From an uncultured Collinsella sp. (GTDB taxonomy: Bacteria > Actinomycetota > Coriobacteriia > Coriobacteriales > Coriobacteriaceae), in the NCBI GenBank assembly GCA_958403385.1, contig CATXXC010000001.1, positions 1 through 64,000 of the forward strand: a stretch of 64,000 bases of DNA, written 5' to 3'. Made by a program: the position numbers and the translations under genes. Numbering within the stretch: the first letter of the stretch is position 1; the number at the start of each line of letters is the position of its first letter. Of the stretch, positions 45,199 through 52,193 are shown piece after piece. The notes below the pieces were generated by a model. That model was not told where the DNA came from, ran no database searches, and saw only the letters and a program-made list of their open reading frames with translations.

Positions 45199-45246
45199 AA
45201 GGAGTGTCCCAAACTGCCAGCAGAAAAGGAACGTCCCTATCTGCCG
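45199..45246 (+). repeat. 48-bp direct repeat, right copy
   Basis: Begins AAGGAGTGTCCCAAACTGCC, partner of 43686-43733. Followed by a member of the AAGAACGTCCCCAATGAC word family (45238-45268). Confidence 0.7.
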
Positions 45247-45301
45247 CAGTCATTTAAGAACGTCCCCAATGACCACGCCGATGTTTTGGCCACGACAGCG
45301 A

Positions 45302-45441
45302 AAGCCCGCCAAAGCGAGCAAGGTGCCTTAAAGCGAGGCGGCATTGACCTTCTGGTCATGCCGCCGAAGCTGAAAGGCAGATTGCCGCTCTGGCGGGCTT
45401 GCAGCGTCGGCTGGTTACGCGGTTTGGTAAAACCGCGTAAC
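45302..45441 (-). terminator. Nested hairpin and terminator after lacC
   Basis: Outer arms AAGCCCGCCA (45302-45311) with TGGCGGGCTT (45391-45400); inner arms at 45337-45349 and 45353-45364. Next comes a 28-base palindrome at 45414-45441 (GTTACGCGGTTT...), two bases from the lacC stop. The same 28 bases recur unchanged at 47660-47687. Confidence 0.7.
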
Positions 45442-45442
45442 T

Positions 45443-46378
45443 CTAAAGCTCCGTTACTTCAACACTGTTGAAGATCTCGTCCCAGCGGTCCATGACCAGG
45501 TGGCCGGTCTTGGGATCCATGGCGTTGAGCTTGCCGCAGGCATTGGCGGTCTTGAGCACCGTGACGTCGTCGGCACCGGCAGCGATGGCATGCGCAAAGC
45601 CGGCGATGGTCGAGTCGCCGGAACCCGTCGCGTTCACAGCCGCAATCGCGGGCGTCTTGGCGCGGAACGCGCGACCCTCATGGAAGCCCACCGAACCGGC
45701 AGCGCCCATCGAAACGACAACCCAGGGAATACCGGCAAAGCGGCCATCGGCGGCGAGCGCCTCGCGCAGGGCATCGACATCATCGGTCGTAAAGGACGTA
45801 CCCAGCAGGCCGTTAATCTCGGTCAGGTTGGGCTTTACGAGCTCGGGCTTAGCGTTAGACTCCAGCGCGGCCTCCAGCGATGCACCAGAGGTGTCGAGCA
45901 GCACCTTAGCGCCCGCCTCTTCGGCGATCTTGACGAGCTCGGCATAGTAGCCGGCATCGACACCACGCGGCAGCGAGCCCGAAAGCGTCACAACGTCCGC
46001 CTTCGCTGCAAGCTCGGCAAACTTGGCCGTAAAGGCCTCGAGCTCGGCCGGAGCGATCTGCGGGCCGCTCTCCAGCAGCTCGGTCTGATTGCCCTCGTGC
46101 AGAATATTCAAGCAAATGCGCGTCTCACCGGCGATGGGCACAAAGTCGTTCTTGACGCCGTCGGCATCCATAAGCTCGGCCATATAGGCACCCATGTGGC
46201 CGCCGAGCAGACCGGTCGCGAGCACATCGTCGCCCAACTGCAGCAGCACACGGCTCACGTTGAGGCCCTTGCCGCCAGCGGTCTTTTCGGGCGTCACACG
46301 GTTAACATCGTCGATGATCAGCTTGTCGAGCTGATAGCGCGTATCAATCGACGGGTTCATGGTAACGGTCAGAATCAT
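45443..46378 (-). CDS. lacC: Tagatose-6-phosphate kinase
   Basis: 311 residues, PfkB family. Phosphorylates tagatose-6-phosphate. The N-terminus MILTVTMNPSIDTRYQLDKL, TAGGKGLNVSRVL (substrate site) and the C-terminal NATGSGDSTIAGF with the catalytic Asp are intact. 1-phosphofructokinases are close relatives; lacA and lacB in the same cluster favour LacC. Start ATG 46376-46378 with AGGAG six bases upstream. It is last of the four-gene lac cluster. Confidence 0.88.
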   Translation of the reverse strand: MILTVTMNPSIDTRYQLDKLIIDDVNRVTPEKTAGGKGLNVSRVLLQLGDDVLATGLLGGHMGAYMAELMDADGVKNDFVPIAGETRICLNILHEGNQTELLESGPQIAPAELEAFTAKFAELAAKADVVTLSGSLPRGVDAGYYAELVKIAEEAGAKVLLDTSGASLEAALESNAKPELVKPNLTEINGLLGTSFTTDDVDALREALAADGRFAGIPWVVVSMGAAGSVGFHEGRAFRAKTPAIAAVNATGSGDSTIAGFAHAIAAGADDVTVLKTANACGKLNAMDPKTGHLVMDRWDEIFNSVEVTEL

Positions 46379-46431
46379 GTTGAACTCCTGTTCCGGGGCG
46401 GCATGACCCGCCCCAAACATACGATAGCTCG

Positions 46432-47313
46432 TTAAAGGATCTCGATCTCAAAGCCACGGGTGACGGTCTCCCCCGGCTTGGCCACCAGGCAGCCACGCTT
46501 GTGCTCCAGGATATCGTCCTCATCGGAGCAGGTGGACAGGCCGCCCCACGGTTCCACGGCCACAAAGTCGCCCTCGGGCTTGCTCCACACAATCAAATAC
46601 GGCATATCGGGGAACGTCAGACGCACGCCCTTATCCTCATCCTTTTTGGTCAGCGTGACCACGCGGCTTTCGAGCACGTCGAAGATGGTCTCCGCAAAGT
46701 CGAAAAGTTCGTGGGTAAGCGGCAGATCGTGACCGACCATCGGGTTCTTACTGCGATGGTCGACATCAATCAGGCCCGTCGAGGGAACGGCAGTACAGAG
46801 CTCAGCGGCCTCGCGCTGCTCAAAACGGAGCTCGTAGTCGTCATAGGACTCGCCCTCGTCGAGCGGGCACTTAAAGCCGGGGTGACCGCCCACAAAAAAC
46901 GGCATGTCCTCGGTGCCCTCATTGGTCACCTCGTACGAAACGGCCACCTTTTCCGAATCGATCGTGTAACGAGCAACGATCTTAAACGGATACGGGTACT
47001 GCTCGAGCAACTCGGCATGGTCGGCAGAGCTTAAGCTCAGCGCAACCATGTTGTCGCTCTGTTCCTCGAGCTTCCACTCCTGCTTGCGCGCAAAGCCGTG
47101 GCGGGCGAGCTTTACCTCGCGGCCGCCCATGGTCATTGCGTGACCGTCACGAAGGCCACCGCAGATCGGGAAGCAAATAGGTGCCTGGCCCGACCAGACC
47201 GCCGGATCACCCTGCCACAGGTACTCACGGCCGTTGGCCGCAATAGAAGTGAACGACCCGCCCGCCGTGCTCAGTGCTACGCGGATAGAACCGTTATCAA
47301 GAACAAACTCCAT
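46432..47313 (-). CDS. lacX: Aldose 1-epimerase family protein (LacX/GalM-like)
   Basis: 293 residues. Beta-sandwich mutarotase-like protein: LWQGDPAVWSGQAPICFP, HGFARKQEW and VGGHPGFKCPLDEGE with the catalytic-type histidines, and VAVEPWGGLST. Lactococcal lac operons have LacX of this kind after lacG; its precise substrate is not settled, possibly a sugar phosphate. Start ATG 47311-47313 with GGAAGG upstream; an ATG 11 codons earlier is less good. It lies 53 bases upstream of lacC. Confidence 0.82.
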   Translation of the reverse strand: MEFVLDNGSIRVALSTAGGSFTSIAANGREYLWQGDPAVWSGQAPICFPICGGLRDGHAMTMGGREVKLARHGFARKQEWKLEEQSDNMVALSLSSADHAELLEQYPYPFKIVARYTIDSEKVAVSYEVTNEGTEDMPFFVGGHPGFKCPLDEGESYDDYELRFEQREAAELCTAVPSTGLIDVDHRSKNPMVGHDLPLTHELFDFAETIFDVLESRVVTLTKKDEDKGVRLTFPDMPYLIVWSKPEGDFVAVEPWGGLSTCSDEDDILEHKRGCLVAKPGETVTRGFEIEIL

Positions 47314-47691
47314 AGGAGCCTTCCCTTTCTTACGACAGCCCGCCAAGTCAATAGGGCTGATAGAAAACCGGCCCGCGCCCCCTCACAGAAACGCGAGCCG
47401 TCAATTGAAAAGCTGCAAATCGCCAAGTACAGCCAAGAGCAAAGCACTCAAGCAAAGCAAGCAAACGTGTTATCGGAGCAGCTCGCCGTACCAGAACACT
47501 TCGCAACAACAGGGGCGATCTCACAGGTCACTCAAACGTCAGCGAGCGGCGCTCAGGTGCCCCAGGTCGCCGCGAAAGAGGAGCGACGCGTACTTCATGT
47601 ACGCGAGCGACGGTTTGAGCGACGAGATGGGGTGCATGAGCGTCGCGCAGCGTCGACCCGTTACGCGGTTTGGTAAAACCGCGTAACCTCC
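47314..47691. other. Intergenic region lacB-lacX with nested hairpins
   Basis: 378 bases, no gene. CTCAAACGTC (47531-47540) pairs with GACGGTTTGAG (47609-47619) around a smaller palindrome GCGTACTTCATGTACGC (47588-47604). A 28-base palindrome at 47660-47687 sits four bases from the lacB stop, so lacAB and lacXC may be separate transcripts or the signal leaky. Confidence 0.6.
47660..47687 (-). terminator. 28-base palindrome after lacB
   Basis: Identical to 45414-45441. Arms GTTACGCGGTTT/AAACCGCGTAAC, perfect over 12 bases with a 4-base loop. The T-run is within the arm, so it is a compact terminator-like hairpin usable in both directions. Confidence 0.65.
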
Positions 47692-48216
47692 CTAGTCGTG
47701 GTACTCGCCGCGGTCCCACTTCTCCAGGAACTCGTCAAAGAAGTGCGGGTCAGCCTGAGCCTCGGCGTCGGCCTTATTGCAGGCATCGATCTTGGCGATC
47801 AGGGCATCGTGCTCGGGGGTCTTCTCGTAGGGCTCCTCCAGGAAGGCAAGCATGATATCGGCCATCAGGAACTCGCCGGTGATCTTGCCGCCAAAGCCCA
47901 CGATGTTGGCGTTGAGCTCGCGACGGGCATACAGGGCAGAGGTCATGTCGCGGACCAGGGCGCAGCGGGCGCCGGGAACCTTGTTGACGGCGTTGGTGAT
48001 GCCGATGCCGGTGCCGCACAGGGCCACGCCAAAGTCGGCCTTGCCGCTGGCAACAGCCTCGCCCACGGCCTTGCCGTAGATGGGATAGTGCGTACGGGTG
48101 TGGCTGTAGGTGCCGCAGTCGAGCACCTTGTAGCCAGCCTGCTCCAGGCGGTCGGCCAGATAGATCTTCTCGTCCGTAACGATATGGTCGCAACCGATTG
48201 CGATGGTCTTCTTCAT
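47692..48216 (-). CDS. lacB: Galactose-6-phosphate isomerase subunit B
   Basis: 174 residues, RpiB/LacAB fold. With LacA converts galactose-6-phosphate to tagatose-6-phosphate. MKKTIAIGCDHIVTDEKIYL, the GVALCGTGIGITNAVNKVPG catalytic loop with Cys, and HFFDEFLEKWDRGEYHD at the C-terminus fit LacB. Start ATG 48214-48216 with AAAGGA seven bases upstream. lacA is 63 bases upstream on the same strand. Confidence 0.93.
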   Translation of the reverse strand: MKKTIAIGCDHIVTDEKIYLADRLEQAGYKVLDCGTYSHTRTHYPIYGKAVGEAVASGKADFGVALCGTGIGITNAVNKVPGARCALVRDMTSALYARRELNANIVGFGGKITGEFLMADIMLAFLEEPYEKTPEHDALIAKIDACNKADAEAQADPHFFDEFLEKWDRGEYHD

Positions 48217-48279
48217 CAGAACGTCCTTTCGTCTGAATTCACAAGTTGAGGTAGAAGTTCGAGTTCTCGGTGGCTCTCG

Positions 48280-48708
48280 TTAGGCCATCTTGTTGAGCAT
48301 GTCGACACGGATCTGGTGACGGCCGCCGGCGTACTGTGCACGCAGGAACTCGCGGGCGATCTTCTTGGCGACCTCGGTGCCCACAACGCCCGGGCCCATG
48401 GTGACCATGCGCGAGCCGTTGTGCTCGCGGGTCATGTAGGCAGAACGCTCGTCGGAAATGTTGGCGACGACCATGCCCTTAATCTTGACGGCGGCCATAT
48501 AGGAGCCGACGCCGTACTTATCGAATGCAAAGCCCTGGGAATCCTTGTGCTCCAGCAGGTCCTTGGCAACGGCGGTCGCGGAATCGACAAAGTCCGCGGC
48601 AGGGATCTCGGAATAGTCGACGACCTCGTGACCGTCGGCGATGAGCATCTCCTTGATGGACTCCTTCATCGACATACCGTCGGCATCGGAAGCGATTACA
48701 ACCCTCAT
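48280..48708 (-). CDS. lacA: Galactose-6-phosphate isomerase subunit A
   Basis: 142 residues, the usual LacA length. Begins MRVVIASDADGMSMKESIKE; FDKYGVGSYMAAVKIKGMVV replaces the catalytic cysteine loop of LacB, as expected for the A subunit. Start ATG 48706-48708 with AAGGAGG three to six bases upstream. First gene of the lac cluster; its upstream region has palindromes and the 21-bp direct repeat. Confidence 0.93.
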   Translation of the reverse strand: MRVVIASDADGMSMKESIKEMLIADGHEVVDYSEIPAADFVDSATAVAKDLLEHKDSQGFAFDKYGVGSYMAAVKIKGMVVANISDERSAYMTREHNGSRMVTMGPGVVGTEVAKKIAREFLRAQYAGGRHQIRVDMLNKMA

Positions 48709-48803
48709 GACATCCTCCTTGAGAGATACGCAGGTGCGTAGTTTCTGTTTGGAAGTGTTGAATCGCGTTCAGGTCCGGGCATCTGAATGTGCGGTTCTTC
48801 ACT

Positions 48804-48879
48804 GTTCATGTTTATTTGAACACATTCGAACAGTAACTGCAACAACTATTTGTTTATCTTTGTTCTTTTTTGAACAAAT
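48804..48879. promoter_or_regulatory. Two palindromes upstream of lacA
   Basis: TGTTCA-N8-TGAACA at 48804-48823 and TTTGTTCTTTTTTGAACAAA at 48860-48879. The 12-mer TGTTCTTTTTTG inside the second recurs on the minus strand upstream of the EIIA gene (50708-50719). Candidate sites for a DeoR/LacR-type regulator. Confidence 0.55.
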
Positions 48880-48880
48880 A

Positions 48881-48911
48881 CCGTTCACAGATGATTGCTG
48901 ACCGTTTGGAC
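48881..48911 (+). promoter_or_regulatory. 21-bp-spaced direct repeat (LytTR-like), lacA
   Basis: ACCGTTCACA at 48881-48890 and ACCGTTTGGA at 48902-48911, 21 bases apart, 173-203 bases upstream of lacA and beyond the end of the next gene. Confidence 0.65.
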
Positions 48912-48944
48912 TGGGCACGGACGTAGCGACCATGTGTTCAACAA

Positions 48945-48981
48945 ACAAAAGGGCGGCCGAGAACGTGTCTCGTCCGCCCTT
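48945..48981 (-). terminator. Terminator of the membrane-protein gene
   Basis: Arms AGGGCGGCCGAGA (48951-48963) and TCTCGTCCGCCCT (48969-48981) pair with one mismatch; T-run on the minus strand. Confidence 0.75.
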
Positions 48982-49015
48982 CTCACGGTTGATCTTCCAA
49001 AGATCGCTTTGCCGC

Positions 49016-50038
49016 CTACTCAGACTGCCCGCTCTTCTTGGCATGTCTGGACGGAGCGCTCAAGAAACGACCCGTCAGATAGTTCGCGGGACCGGAGATA
49101 TCGATCCCCAGCAGCACGTGTCCTAGCCATAGGAACGCCACGAGCACCAGTAGAGGAATCACACACGAGGTCACGATCATCACGATGACGCCTTCGATGA
49201 GGTCGGTCACCTGCTGCACGATCTCGTCGGTCATCTGCTTGGCACCACTGGTTACCGACGTAACAAGGCTCGATGCCCCATCGGTCAACTGCTCGAGCAC
49301 GTTTTTGGACTCCGTGGCCTCGGATTTTTTCTTGTTCGATTTTGAGCTGGTCTCGGCTGACTTGTCCGTGGTGTCGGCTGCGTCCGCAGCCTTTTGTTCA
49401 GCTTGCTCAATACTTACGCGATACGTTTCATCGACCTTCTGCGACACCCATACGCTCGCAGGCACAAGCGCCATACCGATCACAGCAACCACCAGCACGC
49501 GCGTCGCCACACGGCGCAGGACAGTGCTCGTACTCCAGCGCCCGTGAATGCCGAGCGACACCGCAAAGAGTACCAACGCAAACGGGATTAAGATGCCCAA
49601 GCCAACCGACCACAAAATCGTGAGCAAATATTTCTCGAGGTATAGTACGGCAAGCACGATACCAAGGTTGCCTGAAAGCTGCGCGAGCTGCTCGGCAACC
49701 GGCGTTCCCGTATCGCCCGGCAGCGCGGTAATACCCGCAGATAGGGCAACGCACGAGGTCGTGAGCGCCAGTACGTTACCTTTCTTTTGATCGATGACCT
49801 CGATGGTGGAGTCCCAAGTCTTGGTATCGGCGAAATGCGGACGAGCTACAAAGCCCGACAGCAGCGCCAGTACCACGAGCGCAATGATAAAGCCAATCTG
49901 CAGCTTTTTGTTTGCGCACACGACATCGGACAGGCTGGGCTGCAGCTCGGTTACCGTCGTGTGCTCGGTTATCTGGACAGGACGCCCATGAGCCATTTCG
50001 TGCGCGTCTCTTTTTTGTATTGACCCGTTATCCGGCAT
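49016..50038 (-). CDS. Membrane protein of unknown function
   Basis: 340 residues; I do not recognise a family. Predicted membrane segments at about 46-67, 87-107, 124-168 (two), 178-200 and 281-312. A hydrophilic stretch at 208-250 is rich in Ala, Asp, Ser and Lys (EQAEQKAADAADTTDKSAET) and likely coiled or disordered, followed by an amphipathic region with repeated Val/Thr/Ser. Start ATG 50036-50038 with AGGAGG seven bases upstream. It lies between lacA and the EIIA gene on the same strand, with its own terminator, so a link to lactose use is possible but unproven. Confidence 0.75.
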   Translation of the reverse strand: MPDNGSIQKRDAHEMAHGRPVQITEHTTVTELQPSLSDVVCANKKLQIGFIIALVVLALLSGFVARPHFADTKTWDSTIEVIDQKKGNVLALTTSCVALSAGITALPGDTGTPVAEQLAQLSGNLGIVLAVLYLEKYLLTILWSVGLGILIPFALVLFAVSLGIHGRWSTSTVLRRVATRVLVVAVIGMALVPASVWVSQKVDETYRVSIEQAEQKAADAADTTDKSAETSSKSNKKKSEATESKNVLEQLTDGASSLVTSVTSGAKQMTDEIVQQVTDLIEGVIVMIVTSCVIPLLVLVAFLWLGHVLLGIDISGPANYLTGRFLSAPSRHAKKSGQSE

Positions 50039-50131
50039 TTGGATACCTCCTCAGTCCGGCGTTTAATGCGAAAGGAAGTATACCCACCGAGCAAAAATCG
50101 AACGGGAGGACGAACGGAGCGCACCAAGACT

Positions 50132-50169
50132 GTCCCCAATGACTAGTCGTTTAAGAACGTCCCCAATGA
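50132..50169. repeat. Tandem GTCCCCAATGACTA words
   Basis: GTCCCCAATGACTA at 50132 and GTCCCCAATGACTAT at 50159, joined by GTCGTTTAAGAAC. Related to the inverted repeat at 27377-27430 and the word at 45238-45268. Confidence 0.5.
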
Positions 50170-50278
50170 CTATCATTCAGCCCCTATTTCGCCGCAACCT
50201 AGATAGGTGGGATACAGAAAAAGCCCTGCTGCGGATAGCGGCAGAGCTTTTGGAAGGGGACTAAGTTGTGAGGGCTCG

Positions 50279-50617
50279 TTAGGCGAGCTTGGCCTCGAGC
50301 TCGGCGATGCGCTTGTAGGCATCGATGGTAAAGCGGGTCTGCTTCTCCAGGATCATAGTGGTCATGAGGGTGTCCTGAGCGTGAGCCATGATGAAGGTCA
50401 TTTCCATCTCGCCACCGCCGGCCTCCTGCGAAAGCAGTTTGGTCTGCGTGTCGTGGGCACCGATGAGCGCATCGCTGGCATCCTTGTGCAGCTGTTCGGC
50501 CTTCTCAAAGTCACCCTCGCGAGCAGCATCGAGCGCTGCAAGCAGATCGGTCTGGGCGTCACCTGCATATGCGACGATCTCGAATCCAACCATCGAGATT
50601 TCTTCTTTGGTTGCCAT
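50279..50617 (-). CDS. lacF: PTS lactose/cellobiose-type EIIA
   Basis: 112 residues, all-helical trimeric EIIA. The phosphorylated histidine is His79 in TFIMAHAQDTLM, with the metal-binding Asp82. Begins MATKEEISMVGFEIVAYAGD. It passes phosphate from HPr to EIIB. It is the only EIIA of this class in the window, while three EIICB proteins without an EIIA domain follow, so it probably serves all of them. Start ATG 50615-50617 with GAAAGGA seven bases upstream. Confidence 0.93.
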   Translation of the reverse strand: MATKEEISMVGFEIVAYAGDAQTDLLAALDAAREGDFEKAEQLHKDASDALIGAHDTQTKLLSQEAGGGEMEMTFIMAHAQDTLMTTMILEKQTRFTIDAYKRIAELEAKLA

Positions 50618-50707
50618 ATTGCGTTCCTTTCACATATGAACCAATGGAGAGCATCGCGTCCGGGCATACGCGCTGCGTTGTGTATGACAGAAACAATAAC
50701 ATTCAAA

Positions 50708-50771
50708 CAAAAAAGAACAGCTCAAAACGTAATTTCGAACTATGAACGGTCACTTTTCGCCCGTGAACGGT
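50708..50771 (-). promoter_or_regulatory. EIIA promoter region with 21-bp direct repeat
   Basis: CAAAAAAGAACA at 50708-50719 is the reverse complement of the 12-mer in the lacA palindrome. TATGAACGGT (50741-50750) and CGTGAACGGT (50762-50771) are 21 bases apart and read ACCGTTCACG, ACCGTTCATA on the gene's strand. Confidence 0.65.
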
Positions 50772-50831
50772 TTTTAAACCAATCTGAACAATATCGAACA
50801 CAATTAGCGGCAACCCAAACAGGGCCGCACC

Positions 50832-51836
50832 CTAACGCAAATCGCGCACCGTATCGCCCTCTACAAGCACACCGGGGATCAGCATGTGCTCCACGCCAGA
50901 CGCACCCCCATCGGCGCCGGCAATCTTGTCGACCGCCCACATGCCGACGCGCTTGTTGTCAAAGCGCACCGTGGTCAGGCGACGGTCGGGCACGATATCG
51001 CCCAGGCTGTCATCAACACCCACCACGCTCACGTCCTCGGGCACACGCCTTCCGCACGACTCGAGCCCGCGAATGCAGCCGTATGCCATGGCATCGTTGG
51101 AAGCATAAATGGCCGTACAGGTCGGATCTTCCGCCAGAGCCTGACCGGCAGCATATCCGCTCTGTGCCGTCCAATCCCCACGGACGAGTCGCGGCGGCTC
51201 AATTCCATGCGCGCGCAATGTCTCGCGCCAGCCTTCCTCGCGCCGCATGCCCGAAAGCGAGCGCTCGGGACACGAGATAAAGTGCACGGTCTTGTGCCCC
51301 TGCTCCAGCAAATACTCGACCACCTGGCGCGAGCAATCGAACTGGTCGTTATCGACCGTTGAACAGAGCGGGTGCTCCAGCATCGTAACGAGCACCGTCT
51401 GCATGCCGGGCAGCGGCTCGAAGGTGCCAAAGTCCGCCGGCATGCGATTCATGATCACGACCATGCCGTCTACCGGCAGCGCGCTCATACGCGACGATGC
51501 GCTCTCGAGGGTATAGGGATGTCCATCTACTTTAGTGAGGGTGATGGCATAGCCATGTTTGTCGGCCGCGGCGGCAAAGCCCTCCATACGGTCGAGGTTG
51601 CCGGTACCGGTAATGTTGAACATGGCGACGCCGACGGTCTTAAACTTGCCACGGCGCAGCGATCGACCGGCAAAATTGGGGCGATACCCCAGCTCGCGCA
51701 TGGCGGCACGCACGCGCTCCTTGGTCTCGGGGCGCACACTGGGCGAATCGTGCACGGTGCGCGAGACCGTCTGCTCCGAGACGCCCGCGAGGCGCGCCAC
51801 GTCTTTGACGGATACCGATTTTTTAACAGCGGCCAT
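50832..51836 (-). CDS. LacI family regulator, lac module A
   Basis: 334 residues. HTH VSVKDVARLAGVSEQTVSRT, hinge region NFAGRSLRRGKFKTVG, effector domain with VDGMVVIMNRMP and AIYASNDAMAYGC. It resembles the regulators of gal and of modules B and C in length and motifs such as VVGVDDSL. Start ATG 51834-51836 with AGAAAGAT upstream. Divergent from the EIICB gene; two AAATGTTRACGTTGCCATT operators lie between them. Confidence 0.85.
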   Translation of the reverse strand: MAAVKKSVSVKDVARLAGVSEQTVSRTVHDSPSVRPETKERVRAAMRELGYRPNFAGRSLRRGKFKTVGVAMFNITGTGNLDRMEGFAAAADKHGYAITLTKVDGHPYTLESASSRMSALPVDGMVVIMNRMPADFGTFEPLPGMQTVLVTMLEHPLCSTVDNDQFDCSRQVVEYLLEQGHKTVHFISCPERSLSGMRREEGWRETLRAHGIEPPRLVRGDWTAQSGYAAGQALAEDPTCTAIYASNDAMAYGCIRGLESCGRRVPEDVSVVGVDDSLGDIVPDRRLTTVRFDNKRVGMWAVDKIAGADGGASGVEHMLIPGVLVEGDTVRDLR

Positions 51837-51927
51837 AGGTCGATCTTTCTATGTCAACGATGCCATTGGTGGCACCCTACGCAGTCAAATGAAACGTCTT
51901 CAAGTATATCTAACGCCTCCCCCACCA

Positions 51928-51958
51928 TACGCTCACCACCCAAAACCTACCGTTCACC
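51928..51958 (+). promoter_or_regulatory. 21-bp-spaced direct repeat (weaker), module A
   Basis: TACGCTCACC at 51928-51937 and ACCGTTCACC at 51949-51958, 21 bases apart. The first half-site is the weakest of the seven loci (7 of 10 bases match). Confidence 0.5.
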
Positions 51959-51993
51959 GACATTTTTGCTTCCCCGAACGGCTTTTGTCGCCC

Positions 51994-52013
51994 AAATGTT
52001 AACGTTGCCATTG
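51994..52013. promoter_or_regulatory. LacI operator 1, module A
   Basis: AAATGTTAACGTTGCCATTG, same core as operator 2 in reverse orientation. Confidence 0.7.
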
Positions 52014-52112
52014 TGCAAACACAGAGCCACCGGGCGGCTCAAACGTTTACGCGTAAGGAATCGACGGTTCGCAGGCACAGGAACCACCGGTTCGCGTCTT
52101 TTTTTGTGTCAC

Positions 52113-52134
52113 AAAATGGCAACGTCAACATTTT
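52113..52134. promoter_or_regulatory. LacI operator 2, module A
   Basis: Contains AAATGGCAACGTCAACATTT, the reverse complement of operator 1 with one base change, about 60 bases upstream of the EIICB start. The 120-base separation would allow looping. Confidence 0.7.
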
Positions 52135-52193
52135 GGCAACCGAACGTCAAAAGCTACCATCGTTGCTAACCCACCGACTCTTAGGAGCATTGC

